Positions 10,832-21,689 of a stretch of 64,000 nt of DNA are shown here, in pieces. The notes beneath the pieces are model-generated. The model did not search any database. It saw only the letters and a program-made list of their open reading frames with translations, and had not been told where the DNA came from. The position numbers were made by a program, and so were the translations under genes. The DNA comes from Tubiluchus corallicola (Eukaryota > Priapulida > Priapulimorpha > Priapulimorphida > Tubiluchidae): NCBI GenBank assembly GCA_030141605.1, contig JAQGDQ010000117.1, forward strand, positions 124,001 to 188,000, in the 5' to 3' direction. Numbering within the stretch: the first letter of the stretch is position 1; every line of letters begins with the position of its first letter.

Positions 10832-11909
10832 ATGTTTTTGGTAAACTGGTGTCTCGTCTTGGTGACTTGATAATCACAGTTTGTAGTTTTGTTATGCCTT
10901 TTTGGCTCTCGCAGAAAAGCATAATAAGACTTTGATTCCCAAAAATTGACGGTAAGGAAGCTTGGTTGCAGAGCTTTGGTCGCCAGTGCCCATATGGATG
11001 TACGGCTGTCGTTCATTGATCACTGTCACTGTACTCCGTTAACTCGTTTGTTTGAGTTGATCGTAGAGTAGGTGAGGTATGTGGCTAGTATTTTTTTAAA
11101 TTACGTTCTACTCATATCATTATGTTAAAGTATTAATCGGCTGAGATCCATGCAAGTTGATATATCAAGGACCAATGGGGTAGATAGCGATGATCTTAAA
11201 GACAATGCTTATGTTAAAGGAAATACAGACTGATGTGGGATTGTAATATGTAATCAAATAACACATTTTTTCCAGGCAGCCAGTGAACGAAGAGAACGTT
11301 AATTACGTTTGGTCCTACAGAGATTTAATTGATTACGTTTGAGCATTTGATGACAATAAAACAAGCACCCACTGTTTCCCATTTCCTTCAAACGACCACG
11401 TCGTCTCATTTTAAGCGATTCTGGCAAATATTTAATGAACTCTATTAAGCAATGTAATGGACGCTTAATAATCCTATGATGGCTTGTTTATCTGTGTTAG
11501 CGCCCCCTGCCTGGTATGAAAAGGATTAGGCAGCATGTGACATTTCGCCGAGCTAATCTCGTCACCTTTCGCTTGAGTGATCCTAAATTGGATTGAAAAT
11601 TGCTCCTTTACGTGCTTAATAGCAGCTGCATGGATATAAATTTCATGATGACGACATCGAAAATGAATCGCTCCTTACTAGCAACTGTAAAAACAGCCCA
11701 TTGTTTTTCGCAATTCATGCTATACAGAATGTTTAAAACACGAGAGTGCTCTTCTGATGTTTACTATTAAGAATAAAAAGTTAAAAGTTCTTTATTAGTC
11801 CTTTTTTGCAGACTGAGTGTCTTACCTTTGGTTTCCACGGGCACAACAGGCGCAAGTTACACATAGTCACTTACCTATGTTTAGATTATTCGCTTGCGAA
11901 GTAACTTTG

Positions 11910-11912
<3 letters not shown>

Positions 11913-12000
<88 letters not shown>

Positions 12001-12001
12001 T
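11913..12001 (+). repeat. (CT)n microsatellite
   Basis: About 88 bp of almost pure CT dinucleotide, interrupted once by an A near 11991. Open frames through it encode only Ser-Leu repeats and are not genes. Confidence 0.95.
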
Positions 12002-12714
12002 TCGCCCGCGTTCTCGTTGTTGTAGTTTTCGTTCTGGTTGTTATTTTCATTCATGTGAAAAGTTTGTAGCAAAAGATCACTTTTTAATTTTGTGACATCC
12101 GTATTCTGAATTTTTGCGAAACACTCAATTTTTGCCTTTGTAACAACGTTAAACATAATAGTGTTCTAAATAAGATATTCGCGAATAACCGATTCCATAG
12201 CAACGGTAAATGGTATTCTAAATATCATATCAAGACAGTTGGACGGAATCAGTGCTTCGCATTCCCTACTAGTTTTGGAACAAGGTACATAAGTTACACA
12301 ACATAGATATATTTCAATGTATCTATTAAAATAAAGTTAGAAAGACATAGGAATTTCGGTAATATCTGTTGCAGCTTTCTCTCTGATTTGTTAATTTTGT
12401 TTTAAAAAATATGCTGAGGATATCTTTCTAGTTGTATTGTTTGCTCCGAAGTTGAAATTCGTAAGGCACGAAAACCATTTTTTGGTTAAAATGCATCAGT
12501 TGGGCACGCGTCACGTGGACAGGGGATCGAAATGTGGTGCAGATTTGGTGCTGAAATGTTGTATTCGGTTTTGTTTTTATTACATGTTAAAGGCTTATTT
12601 CTGTTTACATTGAATTTCTTTAATTTTTTGTATGCGTCTTTATGTAAACATCTTTCCCGTAGCGTCAAATGTGCAAAATATATGCCTATCAGTGTAGGGC
12701 TCGCGCAGATATTA

Positions 12715-12890
12715 CGTTTTCAATTGCGCAACTAAAAGTTGCAAAATTTGTAAATAACTGAAGTCTACGAGAGCGCATAAACATAAGCAAATAAAAGCAA
12801 ATCAAACATTTATTTGCGCAACTGTTTTGCAATGTACTAATTTCAATGAGAGCGCGCTGGCATGCAATTTTTAATTGTGCAACTATTAGC
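12715..12890 (+). repeat. Degenerate repeat with TTGCGCAACT motif
   Basis: A unit containing TTGCGCAACT, then TTGCAA, then GAGAGCGC occurs at about 12724-12775 and again at about 12815-12856. A third partial match (TTGTGCAACT) is at about 12876. Spacing is near 92 bp and then shorter. Family unknown. Confidence 0.45.
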
Positions 12891-14391
12891 CAAACACTGT
12901 AGTTAGGCTTAAAGAAGACAGTGATTTATGAAGAGGCACCATTAAACATACAACAGAGATAAAAGAAAAACAAATTAAGGAAGATAAATCATTCTTATTA
13001 TCTTTGCACTACCAATGACAAATTCAGAAACTGGAAACCCAAAATCCCAAATATAAAGTTTTGATAGTGAATAGTGCATGCGCCCACATCTTCAACACAT
13101 TTCTGCGGCCACTGCCTTTGTAAACTAAAAAATTACTCGGATCAGCTCGTAAGTCCGTCACAGAGCTTAGAAACTGCCTTGTCAGTAACAGCTGGCTAGT
13201 TATTGCATATATGAGTCCAATATTTCCGGTGTCTATGCTCTGTTTGTCTTTTTATGAATTAATAATGCACAAATACATGCAATATATTCAAGCCAAATAA
13301 CATGCAATACAGGAATTAAAAACTGCACGTCCGCACGGGGCCTAAGTGTGATTTTTGGCAGCGTTAAATTTTTTTCCAAAGTTTCAAAATAGATGGCATG
13401 CATTGTTTTATTTCACTTCACTTATACGTGCTGTATATTTAATTTGTTTTTATTGTACACACTGTACTTTAATATTTTGGTGTTTTCGTTTCATTTCGTT
13501 TTGTTTTGTTCGTCTCTTTTTTGTTTTATCTCATTTGATATTTACATTTCAATTAGACGTCTAAGTTTTCAACCTTCTTGTTAATTGCAAGTTACATTAG
13601 CGAGATAACTAGCCATTGATAGTCATTTCATAGCATTGCAATTTCTCTGAGTGTTGGATGATGAGAATACCACGCCCCTCTCATAGACTTCACGAAACTA
13701 AGTGCTACTAAGTAATCACACAGTAATCAGCTTTCCATAATTAGCTCATCCGTTAATTAACTACATAGTGACACAAGTCAATAATCTACATCTGGCTACT
13801 ATAACATTTTGATAGGATAAACTAAATAATAATTGAGCAAACTCATGGTCACCACATGCAGACGAAATTTTACACACTATTGTGTTTTTAAAGCGAAACA
13901 GCATACCCAGAGCATCATCCTAGACCACCTAGGCACTTGCAAGTAAAACCGGATAAAATATGTAACTTATAAAATATTGCAATATGGAACCATTTTTAGT
14001 AATATAAATTAAGTGCATACGTTTCAGTATTATGGGAAAATCTTTAGATGGTACTTACTATGTAGCTTGTAATTATAATGAAATTAATAAATCATCATTG
14101 ATTGCGTATAATTAGTAGCTAACTCTTTATTAGTGTTCCATTATAACTTTCGAATATGAGAAGGTATTATCAGCTTCACGTTTCGACGCGGGTTTACTCA
14201 TCAAGGCTGTAATTACCGTGTTTGTGAATCTAGCCACATTTTACGTTGTATGTTGCACTTAGTGGATCATATTTTGCCTTTAGTGGCACGTAAATAAATT
14301 TGCATAAATCATATTTACGCTTGTAAATGATTTACAGCCAGCTTAATAACCAAGATATCCAGCACACGTATGTACCACTTGCATACACTTG

Positions 14392-14400
14392 TATATAAAG
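14392..14400 (+). promoter_or_regulatory. TATA box of the dehydrogenase gene
   Basis: TATATAAAG lies 110 bp upstream of the ATG at 14510. Transcription would be expected to start about 30 bp further on, near 14423-14430, leaving a 5' UTR of roughly 80-90 bp. Position and sequence fit a core promoter, but such strings are not rare in AT-rich DNA. Confidence 0.4.
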
Positions 14401-14509
14401 GGTCAATCTGTACTTTGAATGCTTTGCTTACACTTACCTGTGGGCGCTGATAATAATATTGATAATGCAGTCGTATACATAAATTTGCGAATTCTTTCCA
14501 TTGCTCAAC

Positions 14510-17500
14510 ATGGCACCTATGTGCACTAGTGAAGCTCGTGTGGATGGAAAAACTGTCTTAATCACAGGAGGCAATGCTGGTATAGGGCGGGAGACGGCGA
14601 AAGATCTTTTAAAGAGAGGTAACAATAAATAAATGATGAATTATATATTTAATACAAGTAACGCACATCTAACAATTTGCAAATGACTTTTGTAAATAAG
14701 AACCAAAACGCACACTAATGCTTTCGTGTAGTCCAACACTCCGTGAGGACGTCTTCAGAGAAAAATACATACAGGAATACCGTAGCTAGATCGTTATTGG
14801 TTAGCTGAGAAATCGCCAAAAACATTGGCCTAAAAATTCTATAGTAATTTCAGGACCACTATGTTAACTTTTGGTAAGCTGCATTATTACTCGGAACACT
14901 GTATTGACTTGCAGATTGAGCTCTAAATTCATATTGTAGGTATCACTGCAACAGTATTAATTTTGTACATTACGTTATTGAAATATCATTGCTTTTGCTT
15001 AGCGTATGCACATGCGTAGAGTTTACACGCATAGAAATGTCCTCAAATAAGGTCAGAGGCCTTCGTGCTACTATCAGCAATTTTTGACTAATATTATTGT
15101 GTTTTGATAAAAAAATGTATTTTCTCTCTAGGTGCAAGAGTTATAATCGCATGCAGAGATGTAGAAAAGGGAAGAAAGGCAACAGAGGAGATGTGTGCTC
15201 AAACATCAACAGCGGCTGATAAAAGCGTTGTTATGAAGCTAGACTTGAGCTCAATGGAGTCAATACGCAATTTTGCCAAAGAATTTCTTGAAAGTATATG
15301 CAATTTAATTCAGTTCAGTTCGGTTCGGTTTATTCCTGCAGTCTCATCAATGTAATTTAATCAAGAGAAGTTTTTAGGAAACGTGCAACTGAATCCATTA
15401 AACAAACGCATATCGCTGCATTGCCATCCACACAGCAAGTGTTGCAACCGAATCCACAAAACAAACGCATATCGCTGCATTGCCATCCACACAGCAAGTG
15501 TTGCAACCGAATCCACAAAACAAACGCATATCGCTGCATTGTCATCCACACAGCAAGTGTTGCAACTGAATCCACAAAACAAACGCATGTCGCTGCATTG
15601 CCATCCACACAGCAAGTGTTGCAGCTGAATCCATAAAACAAACGCATATCGCTGCATTGCCATCCACACAGCAAGTGTTGCAACTGAATCCACAAAACAA
15701 ACGCATATCACTACATTGTCACCCACACAGCAAGTGTTGCAACTGAATGCACAAAACAAATGCATATCGCTGCATTATCATCAACACAGCAAGTGTTGCA
15801 TATTTGCATATTTCCCCCAGGAAGTATTGGAGTCACCTGCTAACGAATTAGGTGTATAAAAATTGGAAAAGAAATAGAGGAAGAAAGCAAAAAAGAAAAT
15901 GAAACCATTATGTTAGTCTGCAAAATTGTTCACAAATTTTAGAGCCGTATTTATGTTAAAAAATAAAAAGAAGCTTTCATATCAAAACAAAATACTATAT
16001 GCGACACTCGCGTCGCTCTTAATAGCTTGTCGCATGTAAACCATGTACTTTTATGAAAATAAAACAACTAGTTGATTCTTTATTTTAGATGAAAGTCGCT
16101 TAGATATTCTAATCAACAATGCTGGCGTGATGAATACGGAATATGGCAAAACTGAGGATGGTTTTGAAGTCCAGTTCGGAATCAATCATTTGGGTGCGTA
16201 TAATTATTTTTGAAAATACAAAATCAAGTCTGTTGTGGGCTTTCAAATTTTGGAACTGATTGTTCTTTACAGATGAAGGCTACTGCTAAACAGTAATATT
16301 TTGTCGAAATGCCCAAAGTAGTCGTAGTTTAGGTCCGTATTAGATGCACATTTTATACGTATATGCTAGACTTTCATTTTTTGTTATTTTACATTTTAGA
16401 TAACTGACAATACAATTTCTGGTATTCTGAAAGAAATGGAGAAATCTGCTTTAATACTATAATTATTAGTTCCAGTTAGATTTAAGCCTTAACAACATTA
16501 GCTTGTTTTTTTTATTTTAACAAATGAAAATATGATTTATGGCTTTTTATCAGAAATGAGATATACGTATGTTAGTTTTGAATTCCCTTTCTGCTAAAAT
16601 TCAGGATCTCAAAGTTAGTTTAAATTCACATTCCCAAGTGTGCATTTTTACTGGATTAGCTGAATAGTGGTTGAAATATGATTAGACTTACACTGAATCT
16701 GTACTGCAGTATAAGCCAGGGGTATAATCAATGTAAAGAAATGCTGGGTGAGAGAATTACACTAACACCGTAACGCATCCTAATTGTTTTAATTCTGAAG
16801 TTTTTAAAATATTAAAACTTTAACTCAGTGACCCACAGTCACTATGTTCAATAATGCATAAATTCTATGTAGTTCTTTTACATGTAGGTCATTTCCTATT
16901 GACATTGTTGTTATTGGATCGACTGAAGCAATCAGCGCCCTCTAGAATTATAACACTTTCCTCTGTCGCCCATGAACATGGCACTATATACTGGGACGAT
17001 ATTATGGCTGAGAAACGAAAATATAAAAAATTTTACGCTTATGCACAAAGCAAGTTAGCCAACTACCTTTTCACAAGAGAACTTGGCAAGCGTTTGGAAG
17101 GTAAGCGAAATGATAAAAATTTACTTAGTTTTATCAAGAATGTGTAACCCAAAATGTATCAAGCTATCAATAATAAGTTGCTGTGTAGATTCAAAGCCCT
17201 GTATTTCTTTGGCGAAAAGGGTATTATAGTCACTAGTTTCAGAAAAGGTGTAAAGTGCGTCGAGTGGACAAAATTGTCAACTCTGTGAAATTTTTAAACG
17301 AGTGACACTGTTTTACAGCAGAATGCACTGCGCCGGGGTTTTCAAATCAAAGCCACGTCAGTAAAAAAACTATGAATGAGTATGACGCTTCAGCTGTACT
17401 TCGTCATTGAAAGTTACACTTAAAAGCTAAGATATACGGTTGTTGTCTACGATACATTTGAAGCATTCATTAATAAAGGCGGGGCCGCATTTTCTAATAG

Positions 17501-19546
17501 GCTAGTGTAGGCTGCAACCTAGGGCCTCTTACACTTTTGTAATATTTGGTAAAAAAAAATCTGTTTTTCACTATGATTTTGTTGAAACATGTGGTAATTT
17601 GGTTTGCAATAAATGGCAAAATAATGGTATTTCTTAATGCATATTTTTATTGATAGACAAAAGATAGCTATAGATAGGCTATTTGCAATAAGTCTACTTC
17701 AAAGTATGTAGATGTTGCTAAATATATCATGAGTAACAAATATTCAAGACACGTGCGGGCGAGTTAGAGCATGGCTCCGTCTGAAAGGGCGCGCGCAATT
17801 TCATTAGCCAGGGCTTTCAAAAGGTCATAATCCGGCAATCAATAAAGGCGAAAAGTTGTTTCACGTCACACTATTTTGAATAAGTGAGTATGTTATGAAA
17901 ATTAAAACTCATTAAAAGAACCCCAAAAAGAAGTATTTAGTGTTCTATGAAACAAATATAACAGGGACAATGAATGAAGAAGTGAATAATGAAAATATTC
18001 AACAATTCCCTTCTACTCACAACGTAAGTAAACAAACTCCAAATTACTTACAATAAAACGTTTTTCTTGTACTTTGCGAAAAGAGCTTTTCCAATAAAGC
18101 ACAAAAAGTCGCAAGTACACCGCTATGCATAATTAAATTTAGGAAAGACACTATCTGGGATCTTAACACAGCTTTTATGTAGAACTTGTGACTGAGACAC
18201 TCCACCTTATCCCAAACCTGTAGTGACACCTATTATAAATATTTGAAAATAGAACTGGTGTCTGGACTGAACGTTTTTAAGCAGTACCTGAGGCAAATGG
18301 TGGTCTCATCAATTTTGAAGTTATAGAAATTAATTTTGCGTTTCATATTGTGCAAAGTAAGTACATTTTTCATTCCAACACGGTTTTATCGATTAGGTAT
18401 TTTCCAAGACACCCCTAACAAAAGATATGCTAATTTCTGTATAGTGACAGTTTCCATTAAACAAGCTGGGAATGAGTACATTTAGCTTGGCATGTAATGT
18501 GCCGAGGGTCTTGCAAAGTGTTCACCCAAAAACGCCCATCAAGTTTAAAGATTATAGGAGAATGTGACAAAAATGTAAATTAACTAAAGCTGAGACCTAC
18601 TGAAGAAAATAATAACTATGGAAAAATTGAAATAACTACAACGAGTATAGATCACCATTATAATAATTTTAGATAAAAAACCAGCCACTTACTTAAAGTG
18701 TCTTTACCAGAAGCGTAAATGAGAAAATAAAATTCAAAAAATTTTTGTGCAGGTACAAAAGTCACTACATATGCCGTCCATCCGGGTATCATTGATTCTG
18801 GATTATGGGAAACAACACCACTCCTGAACACTTGGCTGGGAAAGAAAGTCCGTGGTTGGTACATGTTGTCGGTTGAAGAAGGGGCACAGACTACCATATA
18901 CTGCGCTGTTGATAAGAGTTTAGCTGGCAAAACTGGGTGTTATTACACGTAAGTACTCAAAACAATTTAGAATTTTAACATGTCACAACTAAAAAATCAC
19001 ATGTCACAACTTGTTCAAAGTTTACTGATTTACAATTAGCTTTTTGGTGTTTCTGCTCGATGACTGAATTCGATGACCTTGAATTAGGGAGGGGATCCAC
19101 AATGTCATCTTCTTCGTTATCGTTGTTACTGCATCATTGTTCTTGTCTTCGCTTGTCATTGTCATGATCACCATTTGCTTAATCTTCATCACCGTTACTG
19201 ACGTTTGCTGTCGTCATCACCACCATCATTGTCGTCGTCGTCGTCGTCATTGTCATCGCCATCATCATCGTCATCATTATCATCTCACATCTCTACTCCT
19301 GTCATCGGAATACTCTTTATTTTTAGAGCATGCGCAGAGAAGGAACCTGCTAAGCATGCCAGAAGTGATGAAGACGCTAAGCGACTGTGGGACATCAGTT
19401 TGCAATACGTGAAACTTGAACATGACCCAACAGAAATTACGAACAAAAAGAATGATGTTGAATCTTCATCTGCGACCACACAAGCTAATTCTAATACGCA
19501 GGCCGCAACTGAAGTTGGAGAATCGTCTGAAAATACCGCTTTGTAA
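14510..19546 (+). CDS. Short-chain dehydrogenase/reductase, retinol dehydrogenase 11-14 type, six exons
   Basis: Coding exons are 14510-14618, 15132-15293, 16089-16193, 16888-17100, 18753-18948 and 19327-19546, all with GT-AG ends and compatible phases, giving 334 residues. The protein is an NAD(P)-dependent oxidoreductase of the classical SDR fold. The cofactor motif TGGNAGIG is at residues 19-26, followed by [10 protein letters not shown], a basic/aspartate pattern typical of RDH11-14. NNAG is at 100-103, the catalytic Ser lies in LSSVAH near 150-151, and the catalytic YxxxK is Tyr177-Lys181 (YAQSK). VHPG follows the active site, and the C-terminal [18 protein letters not shown] block is a hallmark of the RDH11-14 and RDH13-like group. 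It probably interconverts retinol/retinal or related alcohols and aldehydes. Unlike RDH11 and RDH14 there is no N-terminal membrane anchor ahead of the Rossmann fold; the start is the first ATG after the predicted promoter. A low-complexity tail of about 35 residues rich in Ser, Thr, Asn and Glu ends the protein. The exact substrate cannot be read from sequence. Confidence 0.92.
15383..15798 (+). repeat. 59-bp minisatellite in intron 2 of the dehydrogenase gene
   Basis: About seven head-to-tail units with a constant 59-bp period. The start of the TTGYCATCCACACAGCAAGT block recurs at 15421, 15480, 15539, 15598, 15657, 15716 and, degraded, 15775. Internal units differ at one or two positions, while the outer units are more diverged. 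It starts about 90 bp after the exon 2 donor site. Because 59 is not a multiple of 3, the repeat reads through all three frames in turn, and it happens to lack stop codons in several, giving spurious open frames on both strands. Confidence 0.95.
17472..17850. mobile_element. Degraded MITE in intron 4 of the dehydrogenase gene, copy 2
   Basis: Diverged copy of the element at 103-469, in the same orientation. Its body is colinear through GGCTGCAACCTAGGGCCTCT, TTTTCACTATG, GACAAAAGATAGCTAT and AAAGGTCATAATCCGGC. The termini (GGGGCCGCATT and AATCCGGC) are degraded inverted repeats. The 10-mer AATAAAGGCG flanks it at 17472-17481 and 17841-17850; the inner eight or so bases may be the target duplication. 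No transposase frame. Confidence 0.65.
19184..19292 (+). repeat. Degenerate CAT/CGT trinucleotide tract in intron 5
   Basis: Imperfect runs of CATCAC, CGTCGTCGTCGT and CATCAT lie about 35-140 bp upstream of the exon 6 acceptor at 19325-19326. Frames through it encode His- and Ser-rich repeats that run into exon 6, but the splice acceptor TTTTTAG at 19326 and the conserved start of exon 6 show it is intronic. Confidence 0.8.
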
Positions 19547-19559
19547 AGTGTACACCACG

Positions 19560-21685
19560 TGACAATTAATAACCAAACCCATTTAAATTTTTATTAGACT
19601 TATTAAAAATAATTTTTATCTACTTTTAGGAGTTCGTGGTATCTGCCTTGTAGGTTAGTTGTTAATCTCCGTTGCATTATAACTTTTTCACATTTTCTGT
19701 CTTTCGAGCTTAATTTCAAAACTGAGTTAATTCGGAATTTGTACATGTACTATAATCGCTAAAGATTTACCACAGCAGTGCTTGTAGAACCAAATAGACG
19801 CTTATTTGACCATTATAGTAAACTTTTTGAATTTTATTTCCTTGATGATGCTACATACAAAAAAGCTATACACACGTACATATGCCATCTATAGAACATC
19901 GCCAAAAACCGTTGAAGTGTGTATTCCTATATAAGCAACAAATTAACTAACAAAATCCGTCAAATTAATACAATAAAACACATGTTACTAAAAAACGAAA
20001 ACCCTACAGTAAAATGATTATGACAAAATGTCTGCATACGTCCCTGTGTGCAAATAAAAATACGAAATGTTTGACGCTATTGAACTTTTTTATAAAAAAG
20101 TGTGATTTATTAATACAAATTCCGTAGTAATTAAGGCACTGACTTATTTACTCTTAATTAGGCAAATGGCTCGAATATTAATTTCGGCGACGTGTTCTGC
20201 TCCTTTTATTTTTCATATACTCATGGAATATGGAAAAGGTAGGAAACATTTTGTTTCTTGGGAAAAATGAAGCAGCATGCCTTTAGATTTTCTAAATTTT
20301 TCCAGATCTTTCTTGACAGAAAGTTTCGTCTGATTAACGAGGATTGCCTGGCGTTAGATATATGCGTTGGCTTCATAGCTAAAATTTAAAAAGAATAATT
20401 AGTGTACACAAAGCTGATAGTCGTGAAGTAAAAATTTGAGTTTTTTCTCACTGCTTAATGATTATCATCCTGATAAATTGTTAACATTGGCTATGCAGCT
20501 GCAGCTGCAGCAGCAGCAGCAACAACAACAACAACAACAGCACCACCACCCACAAAATGCTTTTAAGGCACCACTACTGAAATGATTCGTTTGTCATCCA
20601 TTGCTCAAAATATTTCGTAACGTATATGCCTAAATACTCTAAATATATCGTGACATGTCAAATATAAGTACAAATATATACCAATGTAGACTAATTAAAA
20701 GAGCACGTGATCAGAGTATACGTAAATTAATGCAGCTCAGAATGATTTGGAACCATTTCAGGATACTTTACGGAAATAACTGTAAAAATATATTTGCTTA
20801 GGCCTTCGATATATGCAATTAACATTGGTAAGATAAAACATTTGATGTATTGAAAATTTATTGAAATATAATGCCCGGTTGAATAAAAATATTCATTTTT
20901 GTTAACCTGTCATATGCCTTTGAGTTATTGCGATACTTTCTGTACATTTAACAAACGTTTCGTTCCTCCAGCAAAGAAAGTTTCTCTGCTACCATGCCAA
21001 CTTTTATTATGACAATAACATTTTGAATTTTCACAAAGCAGCTCTTTGATAAACGAGTTATCTATGCCAAGTCATTTAAGTTTGACAACTGGTGACGCCT
21101 TTAGGTTATTTTCTTTTCACAGATGTGGACAGTTTCACTTAAAAATTGAAAATTAAATTAACTTTCAAAAAAGGGATGGCTTTACTTCACACTTCTGTGG
21201 CAGCGTGTGCTTGCCACAGCATCATCACATATACATATAAACAATCGCTACGATGGTAATGACGCTGATTTCAAGAGAATGGCCATTAAACTATCATCGT
21301 CACTTTTAAACGTTATGCTCGCTGATTTAAATCAAATCTAAATGTTATCAGAACATAAGCTGAGGTCTAGAAAACTCAGTAATCAAAAGTCAGCAACGAT
21401 TTTGTTCCGGTACGCACATTTTAACCTGCCCACTGAGACGCTGGCGGTAATGTTTTTTTTCAATTTCTGTTTTTGAAAACCATGCTAAATAGTATTTTTG
21501 TGAAGAACGTCTTAAAACGTGTGAGGCACAATGGAAACATGAGAAGCCAAGTGAAAGAGAGTTTGCTGGGGGACGAGAATGGCAACTTTTGTAAAACAAT
21601 AACTGGTAAGCAAAGAAGTAAAAACTGGTAGTAACAGTGGTTGGTGCGAAAACTTACGTCATACTATAGTGTATCAAAACTCAGA
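19560..21685. other. Intergenic stretch, convergent gene ends
   Basis: Lies between the 3' end of the dehydrogenase (+) and the 3' end of the sialomucin (-). It should hold both 3' untranslated regions. Only a CAG/CAA/CAC tract at 20495-20550 stands out; no gene is seen. Confidence 0.5.
20495..20550 (+). repeat. CAG/CAA/CAC trinucleotide tract
   Basis: A run of GCAGCT, CAG, CAA and CAC triplets about 56 bp long. It lies in no supported gene, so it is not a polyglutamine-coding exon on present evidence. Confidence 0.85.
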
Positions 21686-21689
21686 GCCC

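Larger units (their letters stand above)
9073..14390. other. Intergenic stretch with tandem duplications and a CT array
   Basis: Apart from the 271-bp duplication (10298-10831), the CT array (11913-12001) and a degenerate repeat near 12715-12890, no gene or transposon end is recognised. Short open frames are AT-rich and lack domains. The last 100 bp before 14390 lead into the predicted promoter of the dehydrogenase gene. Confidence 0.5.

Noticed and set aside
11817-12095. Ser-Leu repeat open frame
   Set aside because: It exists only because the CT dinucleotide array has no stops; nothing conserved flanks it.
15357-15765. CRISPR-like array and Cys-rich repeat protein
   Set aside because: The repeat is contiguous with a constant 59-bp period and no unique spacers. 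The host is a eukaryote, and the frames on both strands are side effects of the minisatellite inside an intron.
19137-19412. His-rich frame running into the last exon of the dehydrogenase
   Set aside because: The His repeats come from the CAT/CGT simple sequence in intron 5. The acceptor at 19325-19326 and family conservation place the exon start at 19327.
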